Source of the DNA: JAEYFP01 sp964566545
Lineage (GTDB): Bacteria; Bacillota; Clostridia; Lachnospirales; Lachnospiraceae
Reading direction: 5' to 3'
Assembly (NCBI GenBank): GCA_964566545.1
Contig: CAZMIX010000022.1
Coordinates: 1-36,271, forward strand
DNA: 36,271 bases
Positions within the stretch are counted from its first letter, which is position 1. Each line of letters starts with the position of its first letter. A program made the position numbers and the translations under genes. Below are positions 26,363 through 33,643 of this stretch, piece by piece. The notes beneath the pieces were generated by a model. The model had not been told where the DNA came from. It made no database searches and saw only the letters and a list, made by a program, of their open reading frames with translations.

Positions 26363-26469
26363 CTTCTCCTCCCTGTTTTCAAATCGCACTTCTTGCTTCT
26401 ATTTTTTATCATGAGATTCCACTCGCAGAAACTACCAGATGTATGTAGACTTTACTATAAGTACTTAAA

Positions 26470-26498
26470 ATTGTAACGGGTTTTCACCTATATTGCAA
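26470..26498 (-). promoter_or_regulatory. Promoter of the glycosyltransferase gene
   Basis: On the minus strand TTGCAA (26493-26498), a 17-base spacer and TACAAT (26470-26475). The 5' leader would be about 100 bases; I see no known riboswitch in it. Confidence 0.65.
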
Positions 26499-26579
26499 CC
26501 ACTTTTTCATTTTTCATATTTTTACTCATATTTTTGTCTATCATTTTGTCTTAAGGGGAACGCTCTTTGTGGAAGCAAT

Positions 26580-26628
26580 AAGGACAGCCCGCGGAAAGTA
26601 ATTTCCATGATCTGCCCTTACTCTTTTC
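26580..26628 (-). terminator. Long stem-loop after glycogen phosphorylase
   Basis: On the minus strand AAGGGCAG ... CTGTCCTT pair (8 bp, one G-U), with an inner GGAAA/TTTCC stem. The tail is only weakly T-rich, so it is a candidate terminator. The rest of the roughly 300 bases between this gene and the glycosyltransferase start holds the latter's promoter and nothing else I can name. Confidence 0.5.
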
Positions 26629-26663
26629 CTATTTTATAATTGTTTTACGTTATTTGTCCCGTG

Positions 26664-28991
26664 CTATGACTGTGCGGCTTCCGGTTCATTCAGCTTCCAA
26701 ATGTCTCTGTTGTATTCCGCGATCGTCCTGTCGGAGGAAAAAAAGCCTGCCTCTGCAATGTTTACGAGCATCTTCTGCCGCCATTCTCCTTGATCCTCAT
26801 AATCAGCAAATACCTGATCTTTAACCTTGATGTACTCCTCGAAATCGAGCAGTGTCATGAACCAGTCCTTATTCAAGAGCTCCTTATAAAGCCTCTCTAG
26901 ATTCTCCTTACGTCCTGCCTTCAGCGCAGCTCTGCTCACAATAAAATCAACCGCCTCCTTGATAACGGGGCTTCTCTTATAATAGTCTTTGGAATTATAG
27001 TCAGCCTTTTCGTAATGCCGAATGACAGCTTCGCTATCCTCACCGAATATATAGATATTCTCGTTTCCGACAAGCTGATGGATTTCCACATTCGCGCCGT
27101 CGCTTGTGCCAAGCGTTACCGCACCGTTTAACATGAACTTCATATTTCCGGTTCCTGAGGCTTCCTTGGAGGCAAGAGATATTTGCTCGGAAATATCGCA
27201 TGCCGGAATTAGCTTTTCCGCATAGCTCACGTTATAATTTTCCACCATCAATACCTGCATATAAGGGCTTACCTTCGGGTCATTATTAACAATCTTCTGC
27301 AATACCAACAGCAGGTGGATGATATCTTGTGCAGTGACATAGGCCGGTGCGGCCTTTGCCCCAAAAATAAATGTCATTGGGCGTACCGGTTTTTTGCCTG
27401 CCTTGATTTCCAGATATTTATGAATAATGTAAAGCGCGTTCATCTGCTGGCGCTTGTATTCGTGCAGACGCTTAATCTGAATATCAAAAACCGAATCCAC
27501 GTTGAGAGTCACGCCTTCTTTTTTTTGTACATAGGAAGCAAGTTCTTTTTTCTTATTACGTTTTATTTCATAAATTTTATCTAAAACGATCTGATCCTCA
27601 GAAAACTCAAGCAGCTTTTCCAAAGAGGCCGCATCCTTTTTCCAGCCGTCTCCAATCAGCTCCGTAATATAGTCGGAAAGCTCCTTGTTGCAGGACATCA
27701 GCCAGCGGCGGAAGGTAATGCCGTTTGTTTTATTGTTGAATTTCTCCGGATAAATATCATAAAAAGCTCTAAGCTCCGACTCCTTCAAAATATCCGTATG
27801 AAGCGCGGCCACACCGTTGATCGAAAACCCGTAATGAATATCGATATGTGCCATATGCACACGGGAATCCTTGTCGATAATCTGCACATTCGCATTTCTA
27901 TATTTTGCCGCAACCCGCTTGTCAAGCTCCTTGATAATTGGAACAAGCTGCGGTACCACCTTTTTCAGATATGCAAGCGGCCATTTTTCCAGCGCTTCCG
28001 CCAAAATTGTATGATTGGTGTAAGCACAGGTCTGACTTACAATAGAAATTGCCTCCTCGGTCGTAAACGCCTCTTCCTTGACAAGCAAACGGATTAACTC
28101 CGGAATGATCAGAGTCGGGTGTGTATCGTTGATCTGGATAACCGCATGTTTATGCAGTTCATGAAGGTCATAGCGTTTTTCTCTCATTTCTTTTAAAATG
28201 AGCTGCGCGGCATTGCTCACCATGAAATACTGCTGATAAATCCGAAGAAGATTGCCCGCCTCATCCGAATCGTCCGGATAAAGAAATAACGTCAGGTTTT
28301 TCTCGATATCCTTCTTGTTAAAATGGATTCCCTGTTTCACGATACGTTCATCGACCGATTCAATGTCAAAGAGATGCAGCTTGTTTAAGCCATTCTGGTA
28401 ACCGATGACATCAATGTCGTATAACACCGACTTCACCTTTTTATTACCAAAGCAAACCTCAAACGAGGTGTCCGTCTTCGTCAGCCATGAATGCTCCTCA
28501 ATCCAGTCATTCTTTTCGGCCTGCTGCAGCCGGTCTTTAAACACCTGCTTAAACAAACCTAAATGGTAGTTCAGACCGATGCCGTCTCCCTGTAAGCCAA
28601 GTGTCGCGATCGAATCTAAAAAACAGGCAGCAAGTCTTCCAAGCCCGCCGTTTCCGAGAGAGGGCTCCGGCTCCGCATCCTCAATCGCATTCAGATCTTT
28701 TCCATTTTTTTCAAGGAGCTCTTTCAACTTCTCATAAATTCCCAAATTAATCAAGTTATTAGACAGCAGCTTACCAATCAAAAATTCTGCAGAAATATAA
28801 TAAACCTTCTTGTCTCCGGACAGTCTTGGCGCCGCCGCCATCAGATCCTTTGTGAGCTGCAGTACGCACTGATAGGCTTCCGCATCCGAACAATCCTCGA
28901 TTGTCTTTCCATAGAAACGATCCGCTATTTCTATCAGCTTTTCCTCTAACTGCATTTGCAGCACCTCTGTTCTAACCTTTTGTAATGACAT
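26664..28991 (-). CDS. glgP: Glycogen/maltodextrin phosphorylase (GT35)
   Basis: PLP-dependent phosphorylase that releases glucose-1-phosphate from alpha-1,4-glucans; 775 residues. Landmarks in order: PSLGNGGLGRLAACFLDS with the active-site glycine loop, GIGLNYHLGLFKQ, INDTHPTL, IKRLHEYKRQQMN, and the PLP-lysine segment EASGTGNMKFMLNGAVTLGTSDGANVE. It is slightly shorter than muscle or E. coli enzymes but normal for Clostridia. GGAGGATC precedes the ATG. With MalQ upstream on the chromosome, it completes conversion of imported maltodextrin to G1P, and it may also mobilise stored glycogen. A LacI-type palindrome lies in its promoter. Confidence 0.96.
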   Translation of the reverse strand: MSLQKVRTEVLQMQLEEKLIEIADRFYGKTIEDCSDAEAYQCVLQLTKDLMAAAPRLSGDKKVYYISAEFLIGKLLSNNLINLGIYEKLKELLEKNGKDLNAIEDAEPEPSLGNGGLGRLAACFLDSIATLGLQGDGIGLNYHLGLFKQVFKDRLQQAEKNDWIEEHSWLTKTDTSFEVCFGNKKVKSVLYDIDVIGYQNGLNKLHLFDIESVDERIVKQGIHFNKKDIEKNLTLFLYPDDSDEAGNLLRIYQQYFMVSNAAQLILKEMREKRYDLHELHKHAVIQINDTHPTLIIPELIRLLVKEEAFTTEEAISIVSQTCAYTNHTILAEALEKWPLAYLKKVVPQLVPIIKELDKRVAAKYRNANVQIIDKDSRVHMAHIDIHYGFSINGVAALHTDILKESELRAFYDIYPEKFNNKTNGITFRRWLMSCNKELSDYITELIGDGWKKDAASLEKLLEFSEDQIVLDKIYEIKRNKKKELASYVQKKEGVTLNVDSVFDIQIKRLHEYKRQQMNALYIIHKYLEIKAGKKPVRPMTFIFGAKAAPAYVTAQDIIHLLLVLQKIVNNDPKVSPYMQVLMVENYNVSYAEKLIPACDISEQISLASKEASGTGNMKFMLNGAVTLGTSDGANVEIHQLVGNENIYIFGEDSEAVIRHYEKADYNSKDYYKRSPVIKEAVDFIVSRAALKAGRKENLERLYKELLNKDWFMTLLDFEEYIKVKDQVFADYEDQGEWRQKMLVNIAEAGFFSSDRTIAEYNRDIWKLNEPEAAQS

Positions 28992-29045
28992 GCCTGATCC
29001 TCCGTTCCAATTTCTCTTCTCCTGTTATACATCATTTATACTTTT

Positions 29046-29074
29046 ATGATAATTTAGGAAAACGTTTTCCGCAA
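29046..29074 (-). promoter_or_regulatory. glgP promoter with a LacI-type operator in the spacer
   Basis: On the minus strand TTGCGG (29069-29074), a 17-base spacer and TATCAT (29046-29051). A perfect 14-bp palindrome GGAAAACGTTTTCC (29057-29070) fills most of the spacer and overlaps the -35. This is the classic form and position of a LacI/CcpA-family operator. Confidence 0.7.
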
Positions 29075-29112
29075 CCCCTTTTTTCACTTTCCTCATTTTT
29101 GTGAGGATTGCA

Positions 29113-29147
29113 TAAAAATAGCTGTTCTTAGCTTATGTAAAAACAGC
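29113..29147 (-). terminator. Weak terminator-like hairpin between the LacI-family gene and glgP
   Basis: On the minus strand GCTGTT ... AACAGC (6 bp) is followed by TATTTTTATG. The stem is short, so termination may be partial and some glgP transcript may come from the regulator promoter. Confidence 0.4.
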
Positions 29148-29218
29148 ATAGTTTATACAAATTCAACAAGAAAGGGGCTGTCCTTATCCGATTGTCTTTT
29201 CGTACACAGATTGCACGG

Positions 29219-30208
29219 CTAGCAAATGATGTCCTTATAATACAATTTCACAATTTCAAACGGAAGCATGACACCACGCCCCTGTTCTCCCTCAAAAAGT
29301 CGTTTCAGCTCAAAAACGGCACACGCCGCAATCTGATAAAAATCCTGCCGCACCGTATTCATCTGCTTGCCGACATAGCCCATCAGCGTAATCCCGTCAA
29401 AACCGCACACCGGACGGAAAATATCCATTTCCGTCAGCGCGTTCATCGCGCCGATTGCCATCAGGTCGGAAGCACACACAACGACATCTTTATTTTTTGC
29501 ATACCGGAAGGCAATTTCGCGCGCCTTCAGTTCGGAAAAATTCCCGTCTCGAACAAGCAGCGTCAGTCCCAAATCAACCGTTAACTTTTTCATTCCGGCT
29601 AATCTCTCGTCCGTAACATAGCCGTTCCGCTTCCCTGCGATATAAAGCACCCGCCTGCAGGTATTTTCAATGATCGTCTTTTTTGCAACCTCATACTGCG
29701 CCTGCCTGTTATCAATCCATACACAGGATGTATTCTCATTCGTAACCGGCGCATCCACAACAACACATTTGAATACCTGCGACTCGATTAGCTGGCTCAA
29801 ATAGCTGTCCTCCTTGGACATTCCGCAGATAATCAAGCCGGAAATTCCCTGAGACTGCAAATATCGTGTAATTTCCTCCGGAGTCATATGGGAGATCATC
29901 GACAAGAAGATCGTTATGATTTCAATATTCAACTCGAGTGCACGGTTTAAGACGCCTGATAAATACTGCATGGTAATCTCATCGATCGCCTGTGTCTGTG
30001 TATTTAAGTTGATTAAAACCGCCGCACGACCTGCCTGCTTGGAGGACAACGCCGCAGCGATTGTATTTGGAACATAATTAAGTTCATGGATGGCAGTGCG
30101 CACTTTTTTCTTTGTTTCCTCGCTCACATAGGAATAATTGTTCAAAACCTTGGAAACTGTTGAAATTGCAACACCCGCATGCTCCGCAACATCTTTAATT
30201 GATACCAT
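29219..30208 (-). CDS. LacI family transcriptional regulator (glycogen phosphorylase region)
   Basis: Repressor-type protein, 329 residues. The helix-turn-helix SIKDVAEHAGVAISTVSKVLN is at residues 3-23, followed by the hinge NTIAAALSSKQAGRAAVLI and a ligand-binding domain with SGLIICGMSKEDSYLSQL, RVLYIAGKRNGY and DVVVCASDLMAIGAMNAL, then GFDGITLMGYVG. It lies immediately upstream of glgP on the same strand and probably controls it through the palindrome at 29057-29070. The effector is unknown. It shares the family but not close sequence with the regulator near 19 kb, so the two are not recent duplicates. Confidence 0.9.
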   Translation of the reverse strand: MVSIKDVAEHAGVAISTVSKVLNNYSYVSEETKKKVRTAIHELNYVPNTIAAALSSKQAGRAAVLINLNTQTQAIDEITMQYLSGVLNRALELNIEIITIFLSMISHMTPEEITRYLQSQGISGLIICGMSKEDSYLSQLIESQVFKCVVVDAPVTNENTSCVWIDNRQAQYEVAKKTIIENTCRRVLYIAGKRNGYVTDERLAGMKKLTVDLGLTLLVRDGNFSELKAREIAFRYAKNKDVVVCASDLMAIGAMNALTEMDIFRPVCGFDGITLMGYVGKQMNTVRQDFYQIAACAVFELKRLFEGEQGRGVMLPFEIVKLYYKDIIC

Positions 30209-30273
30209 ACTGTTCCCCTTCCCTGCTGAATCCTTTTATATAGAGAGCATTGAAAACTTCCCTTATATTATGA

Positions 30274-30305
30274 AAGCCCACAGAACAATTAAATTCCGTG
30301 GGCTT
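30274..30305 (-). terminator. Terminator after pfp
   Basis: AAGCCCAC (30274-30281) and GTGGGCTT (30298-30305) form an 8-bp stem 27 bases past the pfp stop. The minus-strand tail is TTTCATAATAT. The roughly 120-base gap to the LacI-family gene holds this hairpin and presumably that gene's promoter, which I could not place with confidence. Confidence 0.65.
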
Positions 30306-30331
30306 ACCATTGCTTTCAGCCGAAAGCTATC

Positions 30332-31558
30332 TTATTTTCTTACGAGATGTCTCGGAAGTCCGTCTACGAACAGCGGAATAAGCTCGCCCATAATAAGCGG
30401 ACGTGCGTACTTCTCGTAGCCGTCGTTCAGACCCTTGCAGTCAGCAGTGATCCACTCATCCGGAACCTTTCTTTCTACGTTTGCAATCGCATGAATGTCA
30501 TATGCGGAAGTGCCGCACTGATATGGATCGTCACCGTTTCTGTCAAGCGTGATCATCATACCGGTCTTGCCCTCTTCTGCCGCCTTTACAGCGTCAGCGC
30601 CTACCTGGAACGCCTCATTAATATCTGTCAGGGAAGCAAGGTGGGTTGCAGCTCTCTGCAGCGTAGAAAACTCAACTGCACGTGTCTTGAGACCTGTCAC
30701 TTCCGCAATCTTATTTGCAAGAATGACTGCGGTACCAGACATCTGCTTGTGTCCGAATGCATCCACGGCAACATCCTTGCCAAGCTCACAAACGTAGCGT
30801 CCGTCTGCGATGTGGATACCTTCCGATACAGCGATGACTACGGAAGACTTCTTTGCCGCAAGCTCCTTCACATCCTCAATAAACTTGTCCATATCAAATA
30901 CACGCTCCGGAAGATAGATCGCATCCGGTCCCGAACAGTCGATTCCCTTGGAAAGCGCCGCTGCGGCTGTCAGCCATCCTGCGTTACGTCCCATAATCTC
31001 AACGATACAAATAGTCGGCTTTTCTACACCGAATGACTCATTATCACGAATAATTTCTTTCATGGAAGTCGCAATATACTTCGCTGCGGAGCCATAGCCC
31101 GGGCAGTGATCCGTAATCGGAAGATCGTTGTCGATCGTCTTAGGTACGCCCATGAACCTCTGCGGCTTATTGTGTGCCGCCGCATAATCGGAAAGCATTT
31201 TTATTGTATCCATGGAATCATTGCCGCCCGCATAGAACAGGCACTCAATATCATGCTTTTCCATGATTTCAAAAACCTTCTCATAAACTTCTTCATGTCC
31301 TTCGATCTTTGGCATTTTAAAACGGCAGGAGCCTAAAAATGCGGAAGGGGTTCTCTTTAACAGCTCCACTCCTGTTTCGGAAGCAAGGTAGTCATCCAGA
31401 TCACAGAGATTATCCTGTAAAAATCCCTGAATTCCATGTACCATACCATAAACTTTCTTTACACCAAGCTTCTTCGCTGCCGCGTAAACTCCTGCAACGG
31501 AAGAATTGATGACGGCCGTAGGGCCGCCTGACTGTCCAACAACAATATTGCCTTTCAT
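30332..31558 (-). CDS. pfp: 6-phosphofructokinase, pyrophosphate-dependent type
   Basis: Glycolytic enzyme that phosphorylates fructose-6-phosphate; 408 residues. The N-terminal GQSGGPTAVINSS (8-20) is the phosphofructokinase nucleotide loop. Two residues mark the PPi-using class: Asp114 in GGNDS (111-115), where ATP enzymes have Gly, and Lys140 in PKTIDND (139-145), where ATP enzymes have Gly. The substrate motif MGRNAGW is also present. PPi dependence is inferred from these positions and would make the step reversible. AAGGAG precedes the ATG and two promoters lie upstream. The location beside glgP suits glycogen breakdown feeding glycolysis. Confidence 0.93.
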   Translation of the reverse strand: MKGNIVVGQSGGPTAVINSSVAGVYAAAKKLGVKKVYGMVHGIQGFLQDNLCDLDDYLASETGVELLKRTPSAFLGSCRFKMPKIEGHEEVYEKVFEIMEKHDIECLFYAGGNDSMDTIKMLSDYAAAHNKPQRFMGVPKTIDNDLPITDHCPGYGSAAKYIATSMKEIIRDNESFGVEKPTICIVEIMGRNAGWLTAAAALSKGIDCSGPDAIYLPERVFDMDKFIEDVKELAAKKSSVVIAVSEGIHIADGRYVCELGKDVAVDAFGHKQMSGTAVILANKIAEVTGLKTRAVEFSTLQRAATHLASLTDINEAFQVGADAVKAAEEGKTGMMITLDRNGDDPYQCGTSAYDIHAIANVERKVPDEWITADCKGLNDGYEKYARPLIMGELIPLFVDGLPRHLVRK

Positions 31559-31579
31559 CCTAGCATCTCCTTATTTTCC

Positions 31580-31608
31580 TTTATATTGTGAATATCACCG
31601 GCTGTCAA
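31580..31608 (-). promoter_or_regulatory. pfp proximal promoter
   Basis: On the minus strand TTGACA (31603-31608), a 17-base spacer and TATAAA (31580-31585). The leader would be only about 15 bases with an AAGGAG site. Confidence 0.65.
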
Positions 31609-31641
31609 CCACTCTTACGGGGCAAACAGCACATTGGATTT

Positions 31642-31670
31642 ATTATAGCAGACTGTATGGTGTTTTGCAA
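31642..31670 (-). promoter_or_regulatory. pfp distal promoter
   Basis: On the minus strand TTGCAA (31665-31670), a 17-base spacer and TATAAT (31642-31647), about 60 bases upstream of the proximal promoter. Confidence 0.65.
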
Positions 31671-31722
31671 TTTTAAATTAATTTTGACCTTCCAGTTTCA
31701 CCTTACTTATGAATGGTTAGTC

Positions 31723-31751
31723 TGGACAGTCCGAAAAGAGTTGTGTATACT
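31723..31751 (+). promoter_or_regulatory. Promoter of the Tim44-like/zinc-ribbon protein gene
   Basis: TGGACA (31723-31728), a 17-base spacer and TATACT (31746-31751). Transcription starting near 31758 fixes the gene start at 31789 and excludes a longer upstream reading. Confidence 0.7.
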
Positions 31752-31788
31752 GAGTATGCAATTATTCAGCATCCGGGGAGGGCTTTCC

Positions 31789-32520
31789 ATGAACACAGTA
31801 TTGATCACCTTGCTTTTGATTATTATCGGCGGAAGCATCGTCTGTTATCTTGCTTACCGCGTTAAAAATGCGGCAGAAAAAGTTATGTTTGGACTTGATC
31901 TGTTAAAAACGGGACTTGAGCAGCAGGAAAATGAAATCGAAACGACACCGAAATCTGTAAATGGTATGACTTCACTCTGTATTCCGCGCATTACAAAGGA
32001 TTTTCCTGAATTTAACTGGCATGAGTTTAAACAAAAGTCAGAAAATATGTTGAAATCCTCACTCCTTGCTATTACAAAGGAAAACGCCGCCCTTATCACC
32101 GATGCGTCCAATGATTTGCAGGCGCAGATTGCACTTGTCATCTCCGGTAACCGGGAGCAGCGTATTAAGGAAACCTATCAGACGATTACCATTCATCAAA
32201 CAGAAATCACCGATTACCGCAAGACTGCCGGTACATGCATCATCACGCTGCAAACCGCAGTCGGTTTTTTGCATTACCGAAAAAAGGACGGCGCACTGAT
32301 CTTCGGCTCCGACACCTCTCTTAAGCAAACCCGTTTTAATATTGAGCTGCTGTACATACAAGATGCCGATCAGGTGGAGGGAAATGCACTTTCCATCACG
32401 TGTCCGAGCTGTGGGGCGCCTGTCACCGGCGTCGGGCAGAAGCTGTGCGGCTACTGCGGCTGTGCCATCAAGGAAATTAATATCCGTGCATGGGCGCTGA
32501 ACCGCTGCTATGAGGTATGA
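31789..32520 (+). CDS. Membrane-anchored protein with Tim44-like domain and C-terminal zinc ribbon
   Basis: Function unknown; 243 residues. One N-terminal transmembrane helix (residues 2-22) is followed by a charged linker and a globular region (about 65-195) beginning ITKDFPEFNWHEFKQKSENML. That pattern resembles Tim44-like domains of bacterial membrane proteins (FxxxxFxxxAxxxF, then a helix-strand core); the assignment is tentative. A four-Cys zinc ribbon closes the protein: CPSC at 205-208 and CGYC at 220-223. GGGGAGGG precedes the ATG. Divergently transcribed from pfp with its own promoter, so probably not metabolically linked to it. Confidence 0.75.
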   Translation: MNTVLITLLLIIIGGSIVCYLAYRVKNAAEKVMFGLDLLKTGLEQQENEIETTPKSVNGMTSLCIPRITKDFPEFNWHEFKQKSENMLKSSLLAITKENAALITDASNDLQAQIALVISGNREQRIKETYQTITIHQTEITDYRKTAGTCIITLQTAVGFLHYRKKDGALIFGSDTSLKQTRFNIELLYIQDADQVEGNALSITCPSCGAPVTGVGQKLCGYCGCAIKEINIRAWALNRCYEV

Positions 32521-32645
32521 TCTTTTTAGTTCTAAGACCTCCCTCTTATCATTTAGCTGTGTATATAATGAGTAAGGAGCGTCGATCCACGACGCTCCGC
32601 TTTTTATCTGAAATATTGAATCCTTCATAAATTAATTTTTTCTTG

Positions 32646-32674
32646 TTGACATTAATTCTTTTTCATGCTATTCT
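32646..32674 (+). promoter_or_regulatory. Promoter of the cold-shock protein gene
   Basis: TTGACA (32646-32651), a 17-base spacer and TATTCT (32669-32674). Transcription would start near 32681, leaving a leader of about 120 bases. Confidence 0.8.
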
Positions 32675-32702
32675 GTAGATGTATTTTCGATGAATTTTGA
32701 TT

Positions 32703-32768
32703 TCACATATTTTTTGTAAGTCATTATTACTTTGATGATTTACAAAAGATATGTGATTTTTTAATTTT
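32703..32768 (+). promoter_or_regulatory. Terminator-like hairpin in the cold-shock mRNA leader
   Basis: Positions 32703-32724 pair with 32735-32756 over 22 consecutive base pairs (two G-U), with a 10-base loop. TTTTTT and further Ts follow directly (32757-32768). The hairpin lies between promoter and start codon, so it has the form of an attenuator or a temperature-responsive leader. The AAGGAGG site lies 30 bases downstream, outside the stem. Confidence 0.75.
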
Positions 32769-32801
32769 CAAAAATATATAAAAATTAAGGAGGTATCTTT
32801 T

Positions 32802-33002
32802 ATGAATAAAGGTACAGTAAAATGGTTCAACTCAGAAAAAGGTTTTGGTTTCATTTCTGATGAAAACGGCGAAGATGTATTCGTACACTATTCCGGTCTT
32901 GCAATGGATGGATATAAAACCTTAGAAGATGGTCAGTCGGTAACATTTGATGTAACAAAGGGTTCCCGCGGTTTACAGGCAGTAAATGTTGTTCCTGCGT
33001 AA
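32802..33002 (+). CDS. Cold-shock protein (CspA family)
   Basis: Single-stranded nucleic-acid binding protein acting as an RNA chaperone; 66 residues, a single OB-fold domain. RNP1 KGFGFI is at residues 13-18 and RNP2 VFVHY at 26-30; the start MNKGTVKWFNSEKG is the family standard. AAGGAGG lies 8 bases before the ATG. The gene is monocistronic, with a strong promoter, structured leader and strong terminator, as expected for an abundant, conditionally expressed protein. Confidence 0.97.
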   Translation: MNKGTVKWFNSEKGFGFISDENGEDVFVHYSGLAMDGYKTLEDGQSVTFDVTKGSRGLQAVNVVPA

Positions 33003-33009
33003 CACCATC

Positions 33010-33043
33010 AAAAAAAGATCACTTTACAGGTGATCTTTTTTTT
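33010..33043 (+). terminator. Intrinsic terminator of the cold-shock gene
   Basis: AAAAAAGATCAC ... GTGATCTTTTTTTT forms an A-T extended GATCAC/GTGATC stem with a 7-base loop and a run of eight Ts, 8 bases after the stop. Confidence 0.9.
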
Positions 33044-33315
33044 GTGCCATTTTAATGAGCTATGCAACACGAAATGCAACACGGAATTTCTTGAAAATAC
33101 GGCACTTACTGGCTGTGAGCGCGGCCCGGCAATGGCTGGCGCATGTTTTTACGGTGATGGGGAACCACCCGCATATTTATAGTATCTAATCATATTTTGT
33201 CCAAAGCCATATCAATCCCGCCGAAATGCTTGCCGCTAGAGTTGCAAAGAATGCAGCAAGTGTCCATTCTCCAATAGGTGATAAACTTATTAGAACCGTA
33301 TTGTTCGTGCTGCAG
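33044..33315. other. Non-coding junction region with gene debris
   Basis: No complete gene is seen. A tandem 12-mer ATGCAACACGAA/ATGCAACACGGA is at 33062-33085. A minus-strand open reading of about 37 codons ends at TAG 33186-33188 and is strongly hydrophobic (EWTLAAFFATLAASISAGL), possibly the tail of a lost membrane protein. The region looks like the scar of one or more element insertions. Confidence 0.4.
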
Positions 33316-33480
33316 CGCCTTTCCCTGATGGATGAGGCGGTGGGGCAAATGCCGGTGCGCTATTGTGAGAATGTTGCCGTAAACGCCGCCCTAAGCTACT
33401 ACGCCGCCTTAGCCGAGGGGCGAAGAATCCGGTGCGATCTTAGGCTGGATATCCCCGAAAAGCTGCCGGTTACTGATCTA
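33316..33480 (+). pseudogene. Fragment of a GHKL-type sensor histidine kinase (AgrC/VirS-like)
   Basis: Within an open frame of 104 codons (33226-33540), only the middle 55 codons look like a known protein. LMDEAVGQMPVRYCENVAVNAAL and GRRIRCDLRLDIPEKLPV match the segment just before the ATPase N-box of quorum-sensing type sensor kinases. The sequence before and after does not continue the family, and the phosphoacceptor His and all ATP-binding boxes are missing. It is a gene relic bounded by unrelated sequence on both sides. Confidence 0.6.
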
Positions 33481-33542
33481 ATCACAGACGGTTTGCTTTG
33501 TCAAGAGAAAACTTTACGCTTATCCTTGAACATTAAGTAGAA

Positions 33543-33581
33543 AAATGAGCCTTTTAAGTAGAAAGGCTCATTTTTTCTTTT
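33543..33581 (+). terminator. Strong intrinsic terminator
   Basis: AAATGAGCCTTT (33543-33554) and AAAGGCTCATTT (33562-33573) form a 12-bp stem with a 7-base loop, followed by TTTTTTCTTTTTC. It insulates the metallophosphoesterase gene from the relic upstream. Confidence 0.85.
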
Positions 33582-33643
33582 TCTCATGTTACGCTTAGGA
33601 CGGAACTTTACAAAATATGATGGAGTGATTGGAGGAAATGAAC

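Noticed and set aside
31588..32520. Longer 310-codon version of the Tim44-like protein
   Set aside because: A promoter (31723-31751) and a GGGGAGGG site lie inside the extra part, so translation starts at 31789.
33226..33540. A 104-codon protein-coding gene
   Set aside because: Only the middle matches a kinase and the ends are unrelated, so it is reported as a fragment.
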